A stretch of 64,000 nt of DNA from NCBI GenBank assembly GCA_016710785.1, contig JADJUE010000001.1, positions 248,001 through 312,000 on the forward strand, in the 5' to 3' direction. A model generated the notes under the pieces. The model was not told the DNA's origin. It made no database searches and saw only the letters and a list, made by a program, of their open reading frames with translations. Both the position numbers and the translations under genes were made by a program. Origin of the DNA: Candidatus Epilinea brevis. Lineage in GTDB: Bacteria > Chloroflexota > Anaerolineae > Epilineales > Epilineaceae. Positions 1-9,177 of the stretch are shown here, piece by piece (position 1 is the stretch's first letter; each line of letters opens with the position of its first letter).

Positions 1-586
1 GGATCACCCCGGTGAGAATGCCGGGCAGGGCATGCGGCAGCACCTGGTGGCGGATGGTCTGCCAGCGGCTGGCCCCCAAGCTCAGGCTGGTGAGTCGAAA
101 CTCCTGCGGCACCGCGCGGATGGCCTCTTCGGCCGTGCTGATGACAACGGGTAGGGTCATCAGCCCTAAGGTCAGGGCCCCAGCGACGATGGACGTGCCC
201 AGCTGGAGATAGAGAACAAAGAGGCCCAGCCCGAAGAGCCCGTAGACGATGGATGGGATGCCGGCCAGGTTGACGATAGCCAGCCGGATGGCGGAGGTCA
301 ACGGACCCGGGCGGGCGTACTCCGCCAGATACACTGCCGCGCCGATCGCCAGGGGCATGGCCACGATGGCGGTGCCGATGGTCAGCCAGACCGTGCCGAC
401 GAGCGCCGGAAGGATGCCTCCTTCCACCATGCCTTCGCGCGGCATTTCCGTCAGGAAGGCCCAGCTCATCCCCTCCAGCCCGCGCGTGGCGATCAGGCCG
501 ATCACCAGCATGATGGGGATGGTCACCGCCCAGGCGACGCCGCTCACCAGCAGGAAGGCCAGGCGCTGTCGCTGCTGCCGGCGCAT
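1..586 (-). CDS. pstA: Phosphate ABC transporter permease PstA (partial, C-terminus beyond left edge)
   Basis: Inner-membrane permease subunit of the PstSCAB phosphate importer. About 195 codons are visible. They give a first transmembrane segment at about residues 8-30, a periplasmic stretch, further hydrophobic helices, and a typical ABC-permease EAA loop: EEAIRAVPQEF followed by LGASRWQTI at about residues 155-180, which contacts the PstB ATPase. The ATG lies inside TGATG, overlapping the pstC stop, so the two are translationally coupled. pstB would be expected just left of the window. Family assignment rests on the EAA loop and on the position after pstS and pstC. Confidence 0.9.
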   Translation of the reverse strand, partial: MRRQQRQRLAFLLVSGVAWAVTIPIMLVIGLIATRGLEGMSWAFLTEMPREGMVEGGILPALVGTVWLTIGTAIVAMPLAIGAAVYLAEYARPGPLTSAIRLAIVNLAGIPSIVYGLFGLGLFVLYLQLGTSIVAGALTLGLMTLPVVISTAEEAIRAVPQEFRLTSLSLGASRWQTIRHQVLPHALPGILTGVI

Positions 587-1512
587 CAGCCGCCCCCTTC
601 CCCCGTGCGGCGTCGGCCGACGAGCCGCGCCGCCACGCTGTTGATGGCGAAGGTGATGAGGAAGAGCAGGGCGCCGATGAGGAAAAGGACATGGTAGTGG
701 GTGCCGCCCCGGGCAACCTCGCCCATTTCGGCAGCGATGGTGGCGGTCATGGTCCTGACCGGCTGGAACAGCATGCTGGTGCCTCGCGGTACATGCGCGG
801 CATTGCCGGTCACCATCATCACCGCCATCGTCTCACCCACCGCACGCCCGATGCCCAGCATCACCGCCGTAACGATGCCGGAACGGGCCGCCGGCAGCAC
901 CACGCGATAGATGGTCTGCCAGCGGGTGGCCCCCAGCGCCAGCGAGCCGTCGCGGTAGCTCTTGGGCACCGCGTCGATGGCATCCTCGGCGATGCTGATA
1001 ATGGTGGGCAAGGCCATGTAGGCCAGGATCAACCCACCCGTAAAGGCCGTCAATCCCGTCGGCGCCCCCAGCCTCTGGACCAGCGGGGCCAGGGCCACCC
1101 AACCCACGAAGCCCAGAACGATGGAAGGAATGCCGGCCAGGATCTCGATCAGCGGCTTGAGGATGTCGCCGAGCCAAGGCGGCGCGATCTCGCCCAGATA
1201 GATGGCGGTCACGAGGCCCAATGGGACGGCGATGCCGACCGCGACCGCCGTCACCAGCAGCGATCCGACCACCAACGACACGAGCCCGAAGCGCTCTTCG
1301 ATGGGGTACCAACGCAGATCGCCAAAAGCCGACAGCGGAATGCGGGTCAGGGCCGGCAAGCTCAGTCGGATGAGGAAGATGAAGATGAGGGCGACGATAA
1401 AGATGGCGGAGAGGCCGGCAAGCCGCACCGCACGCTCGATCCAGGGCTCCATGCGGTTGCCGGACCGAGTCGGACGGGTAGTCCGTGACAGCGCGGCTCG
1501 GGAGGCGTCCAT
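586..1512 (-). CDS. pstC: Phosphate ABC transporter permease PstC
   Basis: The 308-residue partner of PstA in the phosphate channel. A hydrophobic helix at about residues 30-52 is followed by a periplasmic loop and about five more helices. The EAA motif is EDAIDAVPKSYRDGSLALGA, and a conserved GRAVGETMAVMMVTGN segment follows, typical of PstC. I chose the ATG at 1512 because the strong site AGGAGGT lies 6-7 bases upstream and overlaps the pstS stop codon; an internal ATG at 1452 (MEPWIE) is the alternative. The stop overlaps the pstA start. Gene order pstS-pstC-pstA is standard. Confidence 0.93.
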   Translation of the reverse strand: MDASRAALSRTTRPTRSGNRMEPWIERAVRLAGLSAIFIVALIFIFLIRLSLPALTRIPLSAFGDLRWYPIEERFGLVSLVVGSLLVTAVAVGIAVPLGLVTAIYLGEIAPPWLGDILKPLIEILAGIPSIVLGFVGWVALAPLVQRLGAPTGLTAFTGGLILAYMALPTIISIAEDAIDAVPKSYRDGSLALGATRWQTIYRVVLPAARSGIVTAVMLGIGRAVGETMAVMMVTGNAAHVPRGTSMLFQPVRTMTATIAAEMGEVARGGTHYHVLFLIGALLFLITFAINSVAARLVGRRRTGEGGG

Positions 1513-1523
1513 CGACCGACCTC

Positions 1524-2420
1524 CTACTTCTCGCTCGCCACGAAGCCCAGACGGGCGACGATCGCCTGTCCGTCGTCGCCCATGATCCAGGCGATGTAGT
1601 CCTTCACTTCCGCTCGCTCCTGCCCCGAGGTGTACAGAAATAGGCCGCGGGCCAGCGGATAACTGCCGTCCCGCGCGGTAGCGACGCTGGGGCGCACGTA
1701 GCGGCCGTCGTCGGAATCGGCGAGCGCCAGCACCTTTTCCTCGGCCGTAACATAGCCCAGGCCATCGTAACCGATGGCGTTCGGATTGCGCCGGATCTCG
1801 CTGGTGATGCCCACCGAAGAGGGCATCAGCAGGGTCTGGGAGGCGAAGATGTCCGTGCTTTCCTTGTCGCCCAGGCGCAGCACCTCCTCCAAGAAGTAGA
1901 CGTGCGTGCCAGAGTTCGTCTCGCGGGACAACAGGATGATCGGCGCGTCCAGGCCGCCCAACTGGCGCCAATTGGTCACTTTGCCCTGATAGACGTCGGA
2001 GAGCTGCCGCAAGGTCAGCTGACTGACGGGATTGTCGGGGTGGACAATGACCGCCAGGGCGTCGACCGCCACCTGATGCTCCTGGGGCGGACTGGGCAGC
2101 TTGGCGACTTCCTCGTCCTTGATGCGCCGGCTGGCGTTGGCGACCTCCGTCGTTCCGTTGATCAGCGCCGCGATTCCGGCTCCTGAGCCCCCACCGGTCA
2201 CGGCGATGGAGAGTTCAGGGTGCAGGGCGCCGTAGGTCTCAGCCCAGGCTTGAGCCAGCTGCAACATGGTGTCCGACCCGGTGTTCTGGATCATCCGCAC
2301 GGCCTCGCCGGTGTCCGATCGCCCGCCGCCACAGGACATGTTCAAGAGACCCAGCGCGAGCATGGTCGCGAGGCGCACCCATGACAGGCGGCGACGGGGG
2401 TAGGTCCGGGCGCTGTGCAC
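1524..2420 (-). CDS. pstS: Phosphate-binding lipoprotein PstS
   Basis: Extracytoplasmic phosphate receptor of the Pst importer, 298 residues from a GTG start. The N-terminus has a basic stretch, a hydrophobic core and a lipobox (LLNMSC), so the mature protein should be lipid-anchored at a cysteine near residue 30. Ligand-binding features of the PstS/PBP family are visible: NTGSDTM at the mature N-terminus, TGGGSGAGIAALINGTTEVA, and the central SRETNSGTHVYFLE segment whose Ser/Thr/Arg side chains normally bind phosphate. It is first in the pst operon. I see no clear Pho-box upstream, so phosphate regulation is inferred only from the family. Confidence 0.93.
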   Translation of the reverse strand: MHSARTYPRRRLSWVRLATMLALGLLNMSCGGGRSDTGEAVRMIQNTGSDTMLQLAQAWAETYGALHPELSIAVTGGGSGAGIAALINGTTEVANASRRIKDEEVAKLPSPPQEHQVAVDALAVIVHPDNPVSQLTLRQLSDVYQGKVTNWRQLGGLDAPIILLSRETNSGTHVYFLEEVLRLGDKESTDIFASQTLLMPSSVGITSEIRRNPNAIGYDGLGYVTAEEKVLALADSDDGRYVRPSVATARDGSYPLARGLFLYTSGQERAEVKDYIAWIMGDDGQAIVARLGFVASEK

Positions 2421-2470
2421 ACCTCAATTCTCGCGTGGCCATCCGCCTTGTCAAGTCGGCGACGGACGCA

Positions 2471-2505
2471 CCAAAGGCCGCCGGTGACGCACCGGCGGCC
2501 CTTGG
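2471..2505 (-). terminator. Probable terminator hairpin after the kelch gene
   Basis: A perfect 11-bp GC-rich stem (2476-2486 with 2490-2500) with a 3-nt loop, flanked by CCAA/TTGG that extends the pairing. On the minus strand it follows the stop of the 2573-4261 gene and ends in TTTGG rather than a full T-tract, so intrinsic termination is likely but not certain. It also separates that gene from pstS. Confidence 0.5.
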
Positions 2506-2572
2506 TTCATGAGATTCTGTTCAATCATCAGGCGGTCGTCAGGCCGGCCGCCTCTTCAGGCCATGCGTCGCC

Positions 2573-4261
2573 TCAGGGGCAGCCGCACTTCCACTGGATG
2601 CTGTTGAAGATCGGGTGATACGGCGACGAGGGATTGCGCAGACCCAGGTAGCGGCGCAGCGGGTTGTTGGCCCCCACCGGCAGGTTGGGGTTGCAGGTCT
2701 GGCCATAGCCCGCCACCTTGTCCGGGGCGGTGACAGCCTCGTTGATCACCGCCGCCGGCACGCGGCTCTTGATCGCCTCGCAGATCTCCGGGCTGTTGTT
2801 CACCGTGGGCTTGGGCGCCACCGTGGGCACCTCAGCCGTCGGACCACCGGGCGTGTTCGTCGGCGGAGCCGTTGTCGCCGTCGCGCCGGCGTTCGGGCGG
2901 TAGGGGGCGAAGACATCCAGGTTCTCGCAGTCGGCGCCCTTCACGTCGGGGTAGATGGCCCAGGCGTCGCGGAAGGCGTCCAACTCCGTTGAACCGCCGC
3001 GGCCGGCCACCACCAGGATGCGCTTGTTGGCCGCGTCCCAGATGCTGGGGAAGAGGCGGCGCCCCTCGATGCCCTTGGTGTTGTCCTTGGCCAGGCGCTC
3101 CCAGGTCAGCTTGGCCGCGGCGTCTCCCAGCTGGGCCAGGTTCACCCGCCAGACACCGGTCGAGCGCCGTGAGGAGTCCGGGTAGGTGCCGGAGGTGCGG
3201 CCCATCCAGGAGTAGAAGGACTTCGAAGCCGCGTCGTAGGCGCAGCCGCCCTCGCGGCGGGCGCCAAAGCTGTCCATGTTGTCGAAGCGGCTGGTGATGT
3301 TCACCCACTCACCGTTGGCGGCGTTCTTCTTGAAGTCCAGCCACCATACTTCCTTGTAGGTCGTGGCGGGGATGCGCTCCGGAGCGCCCTCCTGCCCGCC
3401 CAGGACGACCATGCCGTCGAGCCCTGCATCCTTGTCGTAGACATAGGCCGCGCAGGAGCCGTAGCGCTTGATGGGCGCGGTTCCGGCGGGACGGATCTCC
3501 GAAAGCTGGAACTGGCTGCCGACCTTCTTGGCAGTGTAGACCTTGGCCTGGCTCTCCGAATCCAACTCGTCGTTGAAGGTGCCCTGGCCGAAGACGATGC
3601 GGTTGCGCTGGTCGTCCCAGGCGGCGAAGAGGCGGACCAGCTTGCCCTTCTGGTCGAGCAGGTCGCCGATCAGCTCCGAGGCGCCGCTGTTGGGCACCCA
3701 CTTGATGCCGCTGGCGTTGGCATCGCCGAGAATCTGCAGCTCCTTGATGTCGCCGCCGGTCTTCTTGGAGGTGTCGAACTTGCCGTTGTCGCAGCCGTCC
3801 TTCCCGAAAACCGAAGCCCAGTTGCTGTCAGAGATCTGGACCGCAGTGCCCTCGCGGCAGCCTTTGTCCGTGTCCTGGGTGTAGCCGAGGCCGTTGCTGT
3901 AGGGTACGGACTTCCAGGCGGCCTTCTCGCCATCGAGCTTGATGCCGAACATCTGGAAGAAGACGACAGTGTTCTCATCGGTCTGCTTGTCGGCGCCACC
4001 GACATAGGCCATGACGCCGGTCTTGGCGTTGAAGCCGCCGAGACCGCCGTAGCGGCCCTCGCCCAGGCTGGTCGCCGGCATATCGGGCAGTCGGACGTAG
4101 CAGGCATTGTCGGCCTGGATGCGGCCACCGACCGCTACGGCGGTCGGCGCGGGCGTCGCCTGGGCATGCGCCACTGGCGTCGTGCGGGCCAAGGGCATGG
4201 CGGCCCCAATGGCGGCGGCGCCAAGGAGCAGACCCAGAAGGCGGTTTCGGATGCAGGACAT
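2573..4261 (-). CDS. Secreted kelch/galactose-oxidase-like beta-propeller protein
   Basis: 562-residue exported protein of unknown function. Residues 1-33 form a signal peptide ending near AHAQA. The body has kelch-type strands: GGLGGFNAKTGVMAYVGGA near residue 75, then GSCAAYVYDKDAGLDGMVVLGG, REGGCAYDAASKSFYSWMG and RRLFPSIWDAANKRILVVAG, spaced as in a kelch propeller. A Thr/Pro-rich linker (TATTAPPTNTPGGPTAEVPT) leads to a cysteine-containing C-terminal tail ending WKCGCP. No catalytic residues of galactose oxidase are recognisable, so a binding or structural role is as likely as an enzyme. It is monocistronic, lying between the pst operon and the rRNA gene. Confidence 0.7.
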   Translation of the reverse strand: MSCIRNRLLGLLLGAAAIGAAMPLARTTPVAHAQATPAPTAVAVGGRIQADNACYVRLPDMPATSLGEGRYGGLGGFNAKTGVMAYVGGADKQTDENTVVFFQMFGIKLDGEKAAWKSVPYSNGLGYTQDTDKGCREGTAVQISDSNWASVFGKDGCDNGKFDTSKKTGGDIKELQILGDANASGIKWVPNSGASELIGDLLDQKGKLVRLFAAWDDQRNRIVFGQGTFNDELDSESQAKVYTAKKVGSQFQLSEIRPAGTAPIKRYGSCAAYVYDKDAGLDGMVVLGGQEGAPERIPATTYKEVWWLDFKKNAANGEWVNITSRFDNMDSFGARREGGCAYDAASKSFYSWMGRTSGTYPDSSRRSTGVWRVNLAQLGDAAAKLTWERLAKDNTKGIEGRRLFPSIWDAANKRILVVAGRGGSTELDAFRDAWAIYPDVKGADCENLDVFAPYRPNAGATATTAPPTNTPGGPTAEVPTVAPKPTVNNSPEICEAIKSRVPAAVINEAVTAPDKVAGYGQTCNPNLPVGANNPLRRYLGLRNPSSPYHPIFNSIQWKCGCP

Positions 4262-4550
4262 GTGGTTTCTCCCCCAAGAGGTGTGCAGGTCGTTCCGACA
4301 CGGAACAGCGAGCGGCCGGATGTGGCGCTCCCTTAGTTTGGTGGCGCGTCATGCCGCGCCGGCGGGCCGACCAGGCCGCGCGTCAGGCAGGCGCGACCGA
4401 GCCAGAAGGCAGCCCGTCGATCAGCCTAGGCCCACGACGGCATCAAGCGCTTAAGCCAGCCCGCGCATCGCTTTAAGGCTCGGTGGACTTCCCTTAACAC
4501 GCCTCCCCACCCCCCGGGTCCCCTTGGGCCCATACCTCGGCGGAGCGGCC

Positions 4551-4579
4551 TTGACCGGCTTGGCCCGTAGCGCTATCAT
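4551..4579 (+). promoter_or_regulatory. Sigma70-like promoter of the 16S rRNA unit
   Basis: TTGACC (4551-4556) and TATCAT (4574-4579) are separated by exactly 17 bp, 187 bp upstream of the 16S 5' end. This is the best match to a housekeeping promoter in the leader. A start point near 4586 would give a leader of about 180 nt. Confidence 0.65.
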
Positions 4580-4585
4580 CCTCCG

Positions 4586-4766
4586 TCTTGGCAGCGCACC
4601 TTTACAGAAGAAGAGAGGGAAGGAAAGGGTCGTTGGGCTCTCCGATCGACGTTGCGGGCTGCTTTCGGGCAGCGTGCAGGAGCGACGGAAGGCCTGGACG
4701 ACTGACGGGTGCGCGGCGAAAGCCAAGCGCACCCAGCTAGCGTCCGAACGAGAGAGCGCAAGCTTT
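4586..4766 (+). other. 16S rRNA leader with 5' half of the processing stem
   Basis: Transcribed leader inferred from the promoter. Bases 4609-4625 are perfectly complementary over 17 bp to 6298-6314 in the trailer, and pairing extends with small interruptions on both sides. This is the long stalk expected around pre-16S, where RNase III cuts in other bacteria. Confidence 0.65.
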
Positions 4767-6250
<1,484 letters not shown>

Positions 6251-6297
6251 TTACGAGGCCAAGGTCCCCTGTTCGCAGGGGCCCTCATCCTCCGACC

Positions 6298-6314
6298 TTC
6301 CTTCCCTCTCTTCT
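6298..6314 (+). other. 3' half of the 16S processing stem
   Basis: This pyrimidine-rich trailer segment is the exact reverse complement of 4609-4625 in the leader (17 bp), so the transcript can close a stalk around the mature 16S. Confidence 0.65.
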
Positions 6315-6368
6315 CCTGTCAAGGGCCTCCTGCTGAGATACCCGGCCCAGACATCACCACCGCACACG

Positions 6369-6415
6369 AAAAGCCTCCCCATCCCTCATCAAAGGGATGC
6401 CGGGGAGGCTTTTTT
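6369..6415 (+). terminator. Rho-independent terminator of the 16S unit
   Basis: Stem GCCTCCCC-AT-CCCT pairs with AGGG-AT-(GCC)-GGGGAGGC and is followed by TTTTTT (6410-6415), preceded by an A-run. It ends the rRNA transcript 120-165 nt after the mature 3' end, which supports a stand-alone 16S unit. Confidence 0.9.
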
Positions 6416-6483
6416 CATGCGCCGCCGTCCGGATTCTGGACGGCACTCAGATGAGCCCTCGGCTGCGGGCGAGTGGCGTGAAC

Positions 6484-6687
6484 CTAAGCGGTTTCGGCGT
6501 GCTCGGCCGGGCTCTCGGCCGGCGGCGGAGCGTCAATCGACGCCGCCACGGGCACCGGGGGAGCCTCACTGGTCGCGCCAGCATCGCCGCCATGGCTGCC
6601 GGCCTTGACGGCCGCCTTCTCTTCCTTCTTGCGCTTCTTGGCCAATTCGCGTTGGCGTTTTTCGAACGAGTAGTTGGGTCTTGCCAA
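6484..6687 (-). CDS. Small basic conserved protein (RPNYSFEKRQRE family)
   Basis: A 67-residue protein from a TTG start. I chose TTG because AAGGGA lies 8 bases upstream and because similar small proteins in other bacteria begin with M-A-[RK]-PNYSFEKRQRE. The N-terminal 25 residues are strongly charged (KRQRELAKKRKKEEKAAVK), followed by an Ala/Pro-rich acidic tail. Function is unknown; the charge suggests nucleic-acid or ribosome contact, which is only inference. An upstream in-frame ATG (6744) would add 19 residues. It points toward the rRNA terminator and has no partner gene. Confidence 0.6.
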   Translation of the reverse strand: MARPNYSFEKRQRELAKKRKKEEKAAVKAGSHGGDAGATSEAPPVPVAASIDAPPPAESPAEHAETA

Positions 6688-7052
6688 GATGGGTTCCCTT
6701 TGGTCTGGTGCTTGCGGGTCTGGTGCCTGGCGGAGCGTCCGCATCGAACGCGTCGGTGCCTGTACCAGCGCTCTGGTCGGATAGGACGGACGAGCCAGGG
6801 CGTCACCATCTTACCGTCCCAGGCACCCGCCCTTGACCCAATCATACAGCATGCCCCTCCCTCGCGCCCTGATCCACCTCTCAGCTCCCGCTCGACGTAT
6901 GAAGATCCCCAAGGCTCGGCGGCCGATGACCGGTTCCCTGCCGCTGAGCAGGCCTCGGCGCGATGCAGGCCCGGTCCGCGCTCCGAGGCGCCTCCCAGGG
7001 TAGAATGTGATGGACATCCCCGCCGCATCGGACCACCACGGAGACCCACCGC
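6688..7052. other. Divergent intergenic region upstream of coaX
   Basis: No gene seen. It carries the upstream regions of the small basic gene (minus) and of coaX (plus). A TAGAAT near 7000 could be the coaX -10, but no convincing -35 lies 17 bp upstream. Confidence 0.4.
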
Positions 7053-7883
7053 ATGCAACTGCTGGGGGCAGCGCCGAACCAGACTGAGCCGACAGCCCTG
7101 TTGGCCATCGATATCGGCAACAGCAACATCGTCATCGGCGTCGACTGGGGGCGCGGCTGGGAGGCGCGCTGGCGCCTGGCCAGCCACCCAGCGCGTAGCG
7201 CTGATGAGTTGGTGCTGACCGTCAGCGGCCTCATGCACCTCGACGGCGTGAACCCGGAATCCATCGGGCGATCGGTCATCACCAGCGTCGTCCCCGAACT
7301 GACCGAGCCCGTGCAGGCCATGTGCCGCCGACTCTTCGGCGGCCCAGCGCTGGTGGTGGGGCCGGGCTTGCACACCGGCATGCCCCTGCGCTACCAGCCC
7401 GCTGCCAGCCTGGGCGCCGATCGCCTGGTCGACGCCCTGGCTGCCCGCGCCGCCTTCGGCGCTCCGGTGATCACCGTGGACTTCGGCACCGCCACCACCT
7501 TCAACGTCGTCGACGCCTCGGGAACCTTCGTAGGCGGGGCCATCGCCCCCGGTGTCGGAATCGCCGCGCAGGCCCTGGCCGACGCCGGCGCCCGCCTGAC
7601 CCGCATCGCCCTGCTCCCCGCAGCCGAGACGCCCCTGGTGGGTCGCAGCACCGAGCAGGGCATGCGCTCGGGGCTGCTCCTGGGCTTCGCCGGCCTGACG
7701 CGCGGGCTGCTGGACCGTTTGGAAGCAGAGCTGCGCCAGGACGGCAGCGGGCGCCCCGCGGTGGTGGCCACCGGCGGTCTGGTCTATCATATCGCCCCCT
7801 GGGTGCCGCGCATCGATCATGTGGTGCCGGACCTTATCCTGGACGGCATGCGCCTGATCGCCACCCTGAACCCCCAGCCATGA
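7053..7883 (+). CDS. coaX: Type III pantothenate kinase
   Basis: Catalyses ATP-dependent phosphorylation of pantothenate, the first step of CoA synthesis. It is 276 residues, close to the usual 250-270. Motifs of the acetate/sugar-kinase fold appear in order: AIDIGNSNIVIGV (phosphate-1, about residue 22), the substrate loop GADRLVDALAA (about residue 125), DFGTATTFNVV (phosphate-2, catalytic Asp), GGAIAPGVGIAAQAL, and ATGGLVYHI (adenosine) near the C-terminus. GGAG lies about 9 bases before the ATG. The stop overlaps the coaBC start (ATGA), forming a CoA biosynthesis pair. Confidence 0.95.
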   Translation: MQLLGAAPNQTEPTALLAIDIGNSNIVIGVDWGRGWEARWRLASHPARSADELVLTVSGLMHLDGVNPESIGRSVITSVVPELTEPVQAMCRRLFGGPALVVGPGLHTGMPLRYQPAASLGADRLVDALAARAAFGAPVITVDFGTATTFNVVDASGTFVGGAIAPGVGIAAQALADAGARLTRIALLPAAETPLVGRSTEQGMRSGLLLGFAGLTRGLLDRLEAELRQDGSGRPAVVATGGLVYHIAPWVPRIDHVVPDLILDGMRLIATLNPQP

Positions 7884-9142
7884 GCGCAAGCGACAGCATT
7901 CCCCTCCGCCGTTACCGCGATCCCCTCGCCGGACTGCCGGTGGCCTTGGGCGTTTCCGGTTCCATCGCCGCGTACAAGGCGCTGAGTCTGGCCAGCGCCT
8001 TGACCCAGGCCGGCGCCCTGGTGGACACGCTGCTGACCCCCGCCGCCACGCGACTGGTCCAGCCCCTTGCCTTCCAGGCCTTGACCCATCGCAAGGTCAC
8101 CCATGCGCTCTGGGATTCGGCCAGCGAGATGGCCATGGACCATGTGGCGGTGGCCCATCGGATCTGCGCCTTCGTCATCGCTCCGGCCACCGCCGACCTC
8201 CTGGCTCGCCTGGCCCTCGGCCTGGCCGACGACGCCGTGACCACCACCGCCCTGGCAACTGTTGCGCCGCTCCTCGTGGCTCCGGCCATGGAGCCACAGA
8301 TGTGGGCGCATCCGGCCACGCAAGCCCATGTCGCCGTCCTGGAGGCCCGCGGGGCCACCTTCATAGGTCCCCGTCCGGGCCGCATGGCCTCCGGTCTGGA
8401 GGGCCTGGGCCGCATGGCCGAGCCGGTGGAGGTCATCGACGCCCTGCGCCTGCGCCTGGGCCGCTCCGGTCCCCTGGCCGGGCGGCATGTGGTCGTCGGC
8501 AGCGGGCCCACGCGCGAACCCATCGACCCGGTGCGCTTCCTGTCCAACGCTTCCAGCGGCCACATGGGCCTGGCCCTCTGCCGCGCCCTGCTGCATGCCG
8601 GAGCGCGCGTGAGCCTGGTCACCGGACCCGTGGCCCTGCCCCCGCCGATGGGAGCCGAGGTCGTGGCCGTGGAGACCGCCCAGCAGATGTGCGGCGCCAT
8701 CCTGGACCTGGCACCCGCGGCCGACGCCTTGCTGATGGCCGCGGCCGTGGCGGATTACCGTCCGCTGACGGTCAGCGGCCACAAGATCAAGAAGTCGGAG
8801 GGCGACAGCATCCTGCCGCTCACGCGCACGCCCGACATCCTGGCCAGCCTGGATCGGCACCTCGCCGGGCGGCCCGGCCCCCGCCCTTACCGGGTTGGCT
8901 TTGCGGCCGAGACGGGCGACCTGGAGGCCTACGCCCGGGACAAGCTGCAGCGCAAGGGTCTGGACCTGGTGGTGGCCAACCGCGTTCCCGAGAGCTTTGG
9001 GATGGGCAGGCATCAGGCCATCCTGGTAGGCGCCCATGACGCCGAGCCAATAGCCGCCGAATCCAAGGACGCGATGGCGCAGGCCATTGTCGAGCGCGTC
9101 ATCGTCGCCCTGAACGACCGGCAATCGCCCCCGGCCCCCTGA
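7880..9142 (+). CDS. coaBC: Bifunctional phosphopantothenoylcysteine decarboxylase / phosphopantothenate-cysteine ligase
   Basis: A 420-residue two-domain CoA enzyme. Residues 1-195 are the FMN-dependent CoaC flavoprotein domain: VSGSIAAYKAL binds FMN, DHVAVAH carries the active-site His, and APATADLLARLALGLADD follows. Residues 200-420 are the CoaB ligase: GSGPTREPIDPVRFLSNASS, AAAVADYRP and KIKKSEG. The motif usually written PxMNxxMW reads PAMEPQMW, so the conserved Asn is Glu. The clamp reads ASGLEGLGRM with Ser where E. coli has Cys. Such variants occur in several phyla, so function is probably kept. The start overlaps the coaX stop. Confidence 0.95.
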   Translation: MSASDSIPLRRYRDPLAGLPVALGVSGSIAAYKALSLASALTQAGALVDTLLTPAATRLVQPLAFQALTHRKVTHALWDSASEMAMDHVAVAHRICAFVIAPATADLLARLALGLADDAVTTTALATVAPLLVAPAMEPQMWAHPATQAHVAVLEARGATFIGPRPGRMASGLEGLGRMAEPVEVIDALRLRLGRSGPLAGRHVVVGSGPTREPIDPVRFLSNASSGHMGLALCRALLHAGARVSLVTGPVALPPPMGAEVVAVETAQQMCGAILDLAPAADALLMAAAVADYRPLTVSGHKIKKSEGDSILPLTRTPDILASLDRHLAGRPGPRPYRVGFAAETGDLEAYARDKLQRKGLDLVVANRVPESFGMGRHQAILVGAHDAEPIAAESKDAMAQAIVERVIVALNDRQSPPAP

Positions 9143-9177
9143 TCCCTGCCCCCCCCCCGCGAGACCGAGGCCGCCCC

